A DNA stretch of 5,951 nucleotides from Mycobacterium sp. (GTDB lineage: Bacteria > Actinomycetota > Actinomycetes > Mycobacteriales > Mycobacteriaceae): positions 1 through 5,951 of the forward strand of contig JAQSXQ010000134.1 in NCBI GenBank assembly GCA_029256565.1, in the 5' to 3' direction. A program made the position numbers and the translations under genes. The notes below the pieces were generated by a model, which was given only the letters and a program-made list of their open reading frames with translations, was not told where the DNA came from and did not search any database. Below are positions 1 through 4,463 of this stretch, one piece after another (the first letter of the stretch is position 1; each line of letters opens with the position of its first letter).

Positions 1-156
1 TCGGCGAACACCCGCGACGCCATCGCCGAGGGCATCCTCGCCGCGGTGAAGCGGCTGTACCTGCTCGGCAAGAACGACCGTCCCACAGGGACTTTCACGT
101 TCGCAGAGCTGCTCGCCCACGAACTCTCCGTGGAGCAGCAAGCCGCCAACGGCTGA
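1..156 (+). CDS. cwlM: C-terminal end of a CwlM-like N-acetylmuramoyl-L-alanine amidase homologue (5' partial)
   Basis: Frame 1 is open from the left edge to a TGA at 154-156, giving 51 residues that begin SANTRDAIAEG and end with VEQQAANG. The stretch AIAEGILAAVKRLYLLGKND followed by FTFAELLAHELSVE matches what I recall of the C-terminus of mycobacterial CwlM (Rv3915), and the neighbour across the gap is the gene expected beside it. The amidase_3 domain with its zinc ligands would lie to the left of the window, so catalytic residues cannot be judged. From established knowledge, mycobacterial CwlM is a cytoplasmic regulator: phosphorylated by PknB, it stimulates MurA, the first committed step of peptidoglycan synthesis. 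Whether this homologue does the same is inferred from orthology. It converges on the next gene, and no SD or promoter is visible because the 5' end is missing. Confidence 0.75.
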   Translation, partial: SANTRDAIAEGILAAVKRLYLLGKNDRPTGTFTFAELLAHELSVEQQAANG

Positions 157-168
157 CCTGGAATCAGC
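152..168. other. Short inverted repeat spanning the two convergent stop codons
   Basis: GCTGA (152-156) and TCAGC (164-168) are perfect 5-bp arms around a 7-nt loop. The arms contain the cwlM stop codon (TGA, 154-156) and the stop of the convergent gene (TCA on the plus strand, 164-166). This is the only hairpin I see in the 7-bp space between the genes. It is short and has no T-run on either side, so it is at best a weak bidirectional stop signal and may be chance. Confidence 0.25.
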
Positions 169-907
169 GCGCTGCGCCGGCCCCCACGGGCTGCGTCAGC
201 TGCGCACTCTCCAGCAGTCGCTCCAGTGCCGCCTCGACGCCGGCCTTCCAGCCGAGACCCTGCTCGAGTTCCAGACGCAGGCGCGGGAAGTAGCGATGCT
301 CTGAGACGACGACGAACCCGACGTCGGTGAGGAAGTCCGCCTCGACGACGCATTGATCGGTCGAGCAGTCGCCGAGTGCACGGACCACCGGACGCAGTTC
401 CGGATCCACTGCGCGCGGGTCGGCGAGTTCGGCGGCCTCCGGTGTCCGGCCGAAGGCTTCGAGCGCGCGCACACCACGTCGAACCAAATCGGCGACGACG
501 GCGGCGACGAGTCCCCGCGTCAGGGTCTCACCCTCGGTCCCGGCCTCCACGCCGATCGAGGTGAGCAGGACGGCATCGGCACTCACCGGTCCAGACGGGA
601 AGAGACCCGCGCGCGGGACCGCACGCGGCGGCGCGTAGAACGCATATCCGAGACACGGCGCCTCGTCGTCCGGCATGGGCGAGCCCATCGGGTCGTCGCC
701 CGACCGAACGGGCTGAACCACCTGGCCGCACGACCCCCATTCGAGCATGACCATCGACAGCCACGCTTCCTTCTCGAACTCCGGGTCGGCGAGATGGTGG
801 TCGTCGGGCAGGGTCGCGGGGTCGACTTCCCAGAACACGCAGCGCCTGGCATGCTTCGGCAGCTGTTCGAACCCCTGAAGCTGAAGCGGGGAGATCCGTG
901 CGGACAC
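164..907 (-). CDS. GNAT-fold acetyltransferase-like protein, orthologue of mycobacterial Rv3916c
   Basis: A 247-residue protein starting with GTG at 907, behind GGGGGAG (918-912) 4 nt upstream. It opens MSARISPLQLQGFEQLPKHA and has a conserved-looking CVFWEVDP at about residues 23-30. The GNAT fold is suggested by a strand LLTSIGV (114-120) followed by EGETLTRGLVAAVVADLVRRGVR (125-147), the place of the acetyl-CoA-binding motif A, and by a C-terminal GFVVVSEH..FPRLRLEL (197-214) typical of the last GNAT strands. The motif A loop lacks the usual Q/R-x-x-G-x-G/A glycine pattern, so cofactor binding is uncertain. The length is close to the roughly 244 residues I recall for Rv3916c. Substrate and role are unknown to me. 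It lies downstream of parB on the same strand after a 215-bp gap, so it may have its own promoter. It could be acetyltransferase-like without being an active enzyme. Confidence 0.8.
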   Translation of the reverse strand: MSARISPLQLQGFEQLPKHARRCVFWEVDPATLPDDHHLADPEFEKEAWLSMVMLEWGSCGQVVQPVRSGDDPMGSPMPDDEAPCLGYAFYAPPRAVPRAGLFPSGPVSADAVLLTSIGVEAGTEGETLTRGLVAAVVADLVRRGVRALEAFGRTPEAAELADPRAVDPELRPVVRALGDCSTDQCVVEADFLTDVGFVVVSEHRYFPRLRLELEQGLGWKAGVEAALERLLESAQLTQPVGAGAAR

Positions 908-911
908 TATG

Positions 912-918
912 CTCCCCC
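912..918 (-). promoter_or_regulatory. Ribosome binding site of the GNAT-fold gene
   Basis: GGGGGAG on the minus strand ends 4 nt before the GTG at 907. It fixes the GTG start, since no ATG lies nearby in frame. Confidence 0.6.
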
Positions 919-949
919 GTTCTCCGACTTCGACCGATTCTGCCCCTCA

Positions 950-955
950 AGGATA
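950..955 (-). promoter_or_regulatory. Possible -10 element for the GNAT-fold gene
   Basis: TATCCT on the minus strand, preceded by GGTTCAC, lies 43 nt upstream of the GTG at 907 and would leave a leader of about 35 nt that includes the SD. I find no convincing -35 hexamer 16-18 nt upstream. Actinobacterial promoters often have weak -35 boxes, so the call stays tentative. Confidence 0.25.
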
Positions 956-1057
956 GTGAACCCCGGCGGCGCCGTCCGATCGCCCGCCTCCGGGATCACC
1001 TCGACCGCCTTCGGAGCCGAATACAGCTGTCGGACAACGGTTTTCCTCCTCGGAGCC

Positions 1058-1074
1058 GCGTCGAGCACCGACGC
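1058..1074 (-). terminator. Possible terminator-like hairpin downstream of parB
   Basis: On the minus strand GCGTCGG-TGC-TCGACGC folds into six Watson-Crick pairs plus one G-U pair around a 3-nt loop, starting 48 nt after the parB stop. No U-tract follows. Actinobacterial terminators often lack one, so this could end the operon transcript, but it could equally be a chance hairpin in high-GC DNA. Confidence 0.3.
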
Positions 1075-1087
1075 CGGGCCAACATGT

Positions 1088-1105
1088 GTCACAGTGACGT
1101 AATTA
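1088..1105. promoter_or_regulatory. Palindrome next to an AT-rich TAATTA box
   Basis: GTCACAGTGAC (1088-1098) is a perfect 5-bp inverted repeat around a single central base. TAATTA (1100-1105) lies 1 bp from it and stands out in very GC-rich surroundings. Read on the minus strand this is a possible -10 followed at once by an operator-like palindrome, in the direction of the GNAT-fold gene. I find no good -35 and cannot name a regulator. Confidence 0.25.
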
Positions 1106-1122
1106 GGCGGTGTGGTGGGTCA

Positions 1123-2112
1123 TCACTTCGCAGCGTTCATAATCGACACTATTCGCTCCAAGTCGTCGACCGAGCCGAACTCGACCACGATCTTGCCCTT
1201 GCGTTTGCCGAGGCTCACCGTGACGCGGGTATCGAACGCCGACGACAGGTTTTCAGCAACTTCCTGCAGACCCGGCATCTGGATCGGCTTGCGGCGCGGT
1301 GCCGGACCGGTGACCGGGCCCTCCCGGTTGGCCAGTGTCACGGCTTCCTCGGTGGCGCGGACCGATAGCCCCTCCGCAACGATGCGGGCCGCCAGCTCCT
1401 CCTGCTTTTCCGGACCGCCTTCGAGCGACAGCAGCGCGCGGGCATGCCCGGCGGAGAGCACGCCGGCGGCCACGCGTCGTTGCACCGCAACCGGGAGTCG
1501 GAGCAGGCGGATCATGTTCGAGATCACTGGCCGCGATCGGCCGATCCGGGTGGCGAGTTCCTCGTGGGTGACACCGAACTCGTCGAGCAGCTGTTGGTAG
1601 GCCGCAGCTTCTTCCAGTGGGTTCAGCTGTGCGCGGTGGATGTTCTCGAGCAGTGCATCACGCAGCATGCTGTCGTCGGCGGTCTGCCGAACGATGGCGG
1701 GTAGCGTCGCCAGCCCGGCCTCTTGAGCCGCGCGCCACCGCCGCTCCCCCATCACGAGCTGGTAACGCGGCGCGCCGCCGTCGGTGTCCACCGGGCGTAC
1801 GACGACCGGCTGCATGAGCCCGAACTCGCGGATTGAGTGCACCAGTTCGGCCAGCGCCTCGCCGTCGAACACCGTGCGGGGCTGACGTGGGTTGGGCTCG
1901 ATCGACGCCGGGTCCAGCTCCCGGTACACCGCACCGACCTCCGACGTCACCACGGGCGGCTGTGGTGGACCACCGAACATGGCGTCGGCTGCGGCATCCC
2001 CCATGCGCGGGCCCATGTCGCCGGCTCCGGCGGGGCCGTCGGCGGGACCCGTGGGGATGAGGGATGCCAGTCCGCGGCCGAGACCGGTCCTCTTGCGCTG
2101 TGGCTGCGTCAT
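1123..2112 (-). CDS. parB: ParB chromosome-partitioning protein (parS-binding CTPase clamp)
   Basis: A 329-residue ParB that binds parS, loads onto origin-proximal DNA as a CTP-dependent sliding clamp and stimulates the ParA ATPase. Features in order: the basic N-terminal ParA-contact motif KRTGLGRGLASLIP (7-20); an acidic, Gly/Pro-rich linker; C1 motif IEPNPRQPR (71-79); GLMQPVVVR (98-106); the CTP-binding GERRWRAAQ (122-130); ENIHRAQLNPLEEAAAY (156-172), with His where many ParB proteins have Gln; a helix-turn-helix of about ELATRIGRSRPVISNMIRLLRLP (185-207); and a C-terminal dimerisation domain of about 272-329. The frame is open further upstream (to 2178), but GGAGG at 2124-2120 lies 7 nt before the ATG at 2112, so MTQPQRKR is the best start. 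An in-frame ATG two codons earlier (2118) abuts the SD. The gene follows parA by 19 nt, suggesting one transcript. Confidence 0.96.
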   Translation of the reverse strand: MTQPQRKRTGLGRGLASLIPTGPADGPAGAGDMGPRMGDAAADAMFGGPPQPPVVTSEVGAVYRELDPASIEPNPRQPRTVFDGEALAELVHSIREFGLMQPVVVRPVDTDGGAPRYQLVMGERRWRAAQEAGLATLPAIVRQTADDSMLRDALLENIHRAQLNPLEEAAAYQQLLDEFGVTHEELATRIGRSRPVISNMIRLLRLPVAVQRRVAAGVLSAGHARALLSLEGGPEKQEELAARIVAEGLSVRATEEAVTLANREGPVTGPAPRRKPIQMPGLQEVAENLSSAFDTRVTVSLGKRKGKIVVEFGSVDDLERIVSIMNAAK

Positions 2113-2119
2113 CGCCATC

Positions 2120-2124
2120 CCTCC
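2120..2124 (-). promoter_or_regulatory. Ribosome binding site deciding the parB start
   Basis: GGAGG lies in the parA-parB gap. The spacing is 7 nt to the ATG at 2112 but only 1 nt to the ATG at 2118, so it favours the second ATG. Confidence 0.6.
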
Positions 2125-2131
2125 GTCGTGA

Positions 2132-3112
2132 TCAATGTGTCGTCCTGCTGCCGCGCTCGGCGATCTCCCGACTTGCATCGAGATAGCTCATGGCGCCACG
2201 TGAACCCGGGTCGTAGTCGAGGATCGTCATGCCGTAGCCGGGCGCCTCGGACACCTTCACGCTGCGTGGGATGACGGTCCGCAACACCTTGTCGCCGAAG
2301 TGCGCTCGAACGTCCTCGGCGACCTGATCCGCCAGCCGGGTGCGCCCGTCGTACATCGTCAGGATGACCGTGCTCACGTTGAGCCCCTGGTTCAGGTGCG
2401 CCTTGACCATCTCGATGTTGCGGAGCAACTGGCCCACGCCTTCGAGTGCGTAGTACTCGCACTGGATCGGGATCAGGACCTCGGGCGCCGCGACCAACGC
2501 GTTGATGGTCAGCAGTCCCAGCGAGGGCGGGCAGTCGATGAAGACGTAGTCGAAGTCATGTTCCTTGAGACTGGCCAACGCGTTGCGCAGCCGAGTCTCA
2601 CGGGCCACCATGCTGACCAACTCGATCTCGGCGCCGGCGAGGTCGATCGTGGCGGGCACGCAGTACAGCCGCTCGTTGTGTGGACTGCGGTGCAGCGCTT
2701 CCTCGAGGGTTATCTCGCCGATGAGCACCTCGTACGACGACGGGGTGCCCGGGCGATGTTCGACGCCCAGAGCCGTACTCGCATTGCCCTGCGGATCGAG
2801 GTCGATCACCAGGGTGTTCAATCCCTGCAGCGCCAGCGCCGCCGCGACGTTCACGGCGGTGGTGGTCTTGCCCACGCCGCCCTTCTGGTTGGCGATCGTG
2901 AAGACCCGCTGCCGCGGCGGCCGCGGCAGACCCTGACCCTTGGCGCGGTGCAGGACCCGCACGGCGCGCTCGGCCTCTTGACCGATGGGTGTGTCGATCG
3001 TGGGGTCCTGCCAGTCCGGCGTCGCAAGACCCGGCGATGTTTCACGTGAAACGGGAGCCGGTGCCTCGTCGGTGGGCGGACCCAGCGTCGTCCGGCGGAT
3101 GGGTGGTGTCAT
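2132..3112 (-). CDS. parA: ParA chromosome-partitioning ATPase
   Basis: A 326-residue ParA/Soj ATPase. It binds ATP and nucleoid DNA and moves the ParB-parS complex so that sister origins separate. A variable N-terminal tail of about 65 residues precedes the deviant Walker A motif KGGVGKTT (77-84; signature Lys77, catalytic-loop Lys82), then VIDLDPQGNAST (102-113; Walker A' Asp104 and Asp106), DYVFIDCPPSLG (188-199; Walker B Asp193) and the conserved C-terminal RSVKVSEAPGYG (283-294). The frame is open upstream through rsmG, but the ATG at 3112 overlaps the rsmG stop as ATGA and has AGGAG at 3123-3119 with 6-nt spacing, so MTPPIRR is chosen and the two genes are probably translationally coupled. 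Codons 21-25 (VSRET) are a parS site, which I recall also in M. tuberculosis ParA. parB follows after 19 nt. Confidence 0.96.
   Translation of the reverse strand: MTPPIRRTTLGPPTDEAPAPVSRETSPGLATPDWQDPTIDTPIGQEAERAVRVLHRAKGQGLPRPPRQRVFTIANQKGGVGKTTTAVNVAAALALQGLNTLVIDLDPQGNASTALGVEHRPGTPSSYEVLIGEITLEEALHRSPHNERLYCVPATIDLAGAEIELVSMVARETRLRNALASLKEHDFDYVFIDCPPSLGLLTINALVAAPEVLIPIQCEYYALEGVGQLLRNIEMVKAHLNQGLNVSTVILTMYDGRTRLADQVAEDVRAHFGDKVLRTVIPRSVKVSEAPGYGMTILDYDPGSRGAMSYLDASREIAERGSRTTH
3038..3053. other. parS: parS site inside parA (ParB-binding centromere)
   Basis: TGTTTCACGTGAAACG matches 15 of 16 bases of the consensus TGTTTCACGTGAAACA and contains the full 14-bp palindrome GTTTCACGTGAAAC (3039-3052). 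In the parA frame it is read as Val21-Ser-Arg-Glu-Thr25. The identification rests on the very conserved bacterial parS sequence and on parB lying in the same operon. Confidence 0.95.
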
Positions 3113-3810
3113 GACTTGCTCCTGCTCGGTCGTGTCGGCCGTCGCGACCGCGACGTCCGCACCGCTCGCCGTCCGACGACCACGGTTGCGGGTGGAGTCA
3201 AGAAACTCACGCCACATTTCACCACCCTTACGTCCTCTACACCCAGCGACGCCATGGCGCGCCGATGCTCGTCCACTTCGTCGGCTGCGCGCTCGCCCTT
3301 CATCGCCAGCATGCGGCCGCCCTCTCGGAGGAGAGGCGCGCACCATCGGGTGAGCTTGTCGAGTGAGGCGACCGCTCGGGACGTCACGGCGTCGATCTCA
3401 CCGACGGCTCGCCGGACATCCTTGTCCTCCGCCCGGCCGCGTACCACGGTGATGTCGAGTCCGAGTTCGTCGGCGATCTCGGTGAGGAACTCGGAGCGGC
3501 GCAGGAGCGGCTCGACGAGGATCACCCGGGCTCCGGGACGCGCGAGCGCCAACGGAATCCCGGGAAGTCCTGCACCGCTGCCGACGTCGGCCACCGCCTC
3601 GCCATCGTCGACAAGTTCCGCGATTGCGGCGCTGTTGAGGACATGCCGGGTCCACAGCCGGTCGACCTCGGCGGGCCCGATCAACCCGCGTTCGATACCG
3701 GCGCCGGCGAGGATCCGGGCGTAGTGCTCGGCCGCCCCAAGGGCTGGGCCGAACACCGCCGCGGCCTCTGGTGGCGTCGGAGGTGCTTCGCCGTGTTTCA
3801 CGTGAAACAT
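3109..3810 (-). CDS. rsmG: RsmG, 16S rRNA (guanine-527) N7-methyltransferase
   Basis: A 233-residue class I SAM-dependent methyltransferase (GidB family). It adds a methyl group to N7 of G527 (E. coli numbering) in the 530 loop of 16S rRNA; in the family its loss gives low-level streptomycin resistance. Visible motifs: the family segment DRLWTRHVLNS (50-60); the SAM-binding loop DVGSGAGLPGIPLA (75-88); an acidic SAM-ribose position near VEPLLRRSEFL (99-109); RGRAED (124-129); and SRAVASLDKL (144-153). The last 20 residues are Arg/Ser-rich and carry the parA SD. The ATG at 3810 opens MFHVKH, which is a parS site. GGAGG (3816-3812) is only 1 nt from that ATG but 10 nt from the in-frame GTG at 3801, so the protein may start three codons later. 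It overlaps parA by 4 nt. Confidence 0.95.
   Translation of the reverse strand: MFHVKHGEAPPTPPEAAAVFGPALGAAEHYARILAGAGIERGLIGPAEVDRLWTRHVLNSAAIAELVDDGEAVADVGSGAGLPGIPLALARPGARVILVEPLLRRSEFLTEIADELGLDITVVRGRAEDKDVRRAVGEIDAVTSRAVASLDKLTRWCAPLLREGGRMLAMKGERAADEVDEHRRAMASLGVEDVRVVKCGVSFLTPPATVVVGRRAVRTSRSRRPTRPSRSKS
3119..3123 (-). promoter_or_regulatory. Ribosome binding site deciding the parA start
   Basis: AGGAG inside the last codons of rsmG lies 6 nt before the ATG at 3112. This chooses that ATG over upstream in-frame starts that would run deep into rsmG. Confidence 0.65.
3794..3809. other. parS: parS site forming the start of rsmG
   Basis: TGTTTCACGTGAAACA is a perfect 16-bp parS palindrome. 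It covers rsmG from the second base of its ATG through codon 6 (MFHVKH), directly beside the gene's SD. Its centre is 756 bp from that of the parS in parA. Confidence 0.97.
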
Positions 3811-3835
3811 CCCTCCGCCGCTCGTCCCAGAGAAC

Positions 3836-3847
3836 TACATGGATGTA
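3836..3847. other. Small palindrome in the jag-rsmG gap
   Basis: TACAT-GG-ATGTA is a perfect 5-bp inverted repeat with a 2-bp centre, AT-rich against its surroundings. The 2-nt loop is too small for a good RNA hairpin, so a protein-binding site is more likely than RNA structure if it means anything. Confidence 0.2.
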
Positions 3848-3853
3848 ACTCCG

Positions 3854-3870
3854 CGTGAGCCGCGCTCACG
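3854..3870 (-). other. Intercistronic hairpin between jag and rsmG
   Basis: CGTGAGC-CGC-GCTCACG on the plus strand (its complement in the transcript) is a perfect 7-bp stem with a 3-nt loop, 9 nt after the jag stop. No U-tract follows, so a simple intrinsic terminator is unlikely. It could partly stop transcription or protect or process the mRNA. Confidence 0.4.
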
Positions 3871-3879
3871 TCGAGACAC

Positions 3880-4404
3880 TCAGCCAAGCAGCACGACGAC
3901 GCGACGCGACGGCTCTGCGCCCTCGCTCTCGCTGCGGACGCCCTCGACGGCGGCCACTGCGTCGTGCACGATCTTGCGTTCGAACGGCGTCATCGGATCC
4001 AGCGACTGGCGCTCACCGCTCTCCAGCACGCGACGGGCGATGCGGTCGCCAAGGGCCGCCAGCTCGTCACGGCGACGGCGACGCCACTTCGCGATGTCCA
4101 GCATCAGGCGGCTGCGCTCCCCCGTCTTCTGGTGCACGGCGAGCCGCGTCAGCTCCTGCAGCGCATCGAGTACCTCACCCTTGCGCCCGACGAGCTTGTT
4201 GAGGTCGGTGCCGCCGTCGATGCTGACGACTGCGCGGTCACCCTCGACGTCCAGATCGATGTCGCCATCGAAGTCGAGTAGATCCAGCAGTTCCTCGAGA
4301 TAATCGCCGGCGATCTCCCCCTCGGCGACGAGGCGCTCCTCGAGATCCTCGGTCTTGGGCTCCTCCGCCTCAGCAGTGCGTTCGGTCGTATCCGCGTCTG
4401 TCAT
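3880..4404 (-). CDS. jag: Jag/KhpB-family RNA-binding protein (KH and R3H domains)
   Basis: A 174-residue protein, orthologue of Rv3920c. An acidic, Asp/Glu/Thr-rich N-terminus (1-25) is followed by LEERLVAEGEIAGDYLEELL, a KH type II domain of about 30-105 with its GxxG loop as VGRKGEVLDALQ (72-83; Gly73 and Gly76), and an R3H domain of about 110-174 with the Arg-x3-His signature in FERKIVHDA (Arg143, His147). These domains bind single-stranded RNA; in Gram-positives, KhpB proteins with KhpA influence cell division and envelope processes, and whether that applies here is inference. The Jag_N domain of many Firmicute members is absent. The frame is open to 4437, but AAGGA (4415-4411) 6 nt before the ATG at 4404 supports MTDADTT as the start. 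It follows yidC by 59 nt and precedes rsmG by 69 nt. Confidence 0.93.
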   Translation of the reverse strand: MTDADTTERTAEAEEPKTEDLEERLVAEGEIAGDYLEELLDLLDFDGDIDLDVEGDRAVVSIDGGTDLNKLVGRKGEVLDALQELTRLAVHQKTGERSRLMLDIAKWRRRRRDELAALGDRIARRVLESGERQSLDPMTPFERKIVHDAVAAVEGVRSESEGAEPSRRVVVLLG

Positions 4405-4433
4405 GTTTCGTCCTTCCTCGTTCACCGGTCGAA

Positions 4434-4455
4434 GCACGGGTGACTACCCGCGTGC
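4434..4455 (-). other. Intercistronic hairpin between yidC and jag
   Basis: Plus-strand GCACGGGT (4434-4441) and ACCC (4446-4449) plus GTGC (4452-4455) form eight pairs around a 4-nt loop, with a 2-nt bulge (4450-4451) on one side. It starts 8 nt after the yidC stop and ends 29 nt before the jag ATG. No U-tract follows on the minus strand, so it may be a processing or partial-attenuation element rather than a terminator. Confidence 0.4.
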
Positions 4456-4463
4456 GTTTCCGG

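Larger units (their letters stand above)
908..1122. other. Non-coding gap between parB and the GNAT-fold gene
   Basis: This 215-bp space is the longest gene-free stretch in the window. On the minus strand, from parB towards the GNAT-fold gene, it holds: TAATTA at 1105-1100; the palindrome GTCACTGTGAC at 1098-1088; a hairpin at 1074-1058; an isolated AGGAGG at 1050-1045 followed 7 nt later by TTG and a 13-codon reading frame; and TATCCT at 955-950, a possible -10 for the downstream gene. A 61-codon GTG-started frame (1092-907) crosses it but has no SD and unremarkable composition. The layout suits the end of one transcript and the start of another. No element here is strong enough to call alone. 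Confidence 0.5.

Noticed and set aside
907..1092. 61-codon minus-strand frame whose TAG overlaps the GTG of the GNAT-fold gene
   Set aside because: The overlap looks like coupling, but the GTG at 1092 has no SD, the product has no recognisable features and the frame is short for GC-rich DNA.
353..1102. 249-codon plus-strand reading frame
   Set aside because: Antisense to the GNAT-fold gene and running into the gap; Arg/Gly-rich composition typical of a shadow frame.
2113..2178. Longer parB starting at 2178
   Set aside because: It would overlap parA by 47 nt and add residues (MQVGRSPSAAAGRH) unlike the family. The SD at 2124-2120 points to 2112.
2193..2206. parS-like GCGCCACGTGAACC in parA
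   Set aside because: Only 10 of 14 bases match, with mismatches in both arms. It encodes conserved ParA residues (GSRGAM), which explains the sequence.
2300..3049. 249-codon plus-strand reading frame
   Set aside because: Antisense to parA, whose motifs are unmistakable; no SD or recognisable domain.
3113..3346. Longer parA reaching back to 3346 inside rsmG
   Set aside because: The extra 78 residues are Arg-rich shadow of the rsmG coding sequence. The ATGA overlap and SD support the 3112 start.
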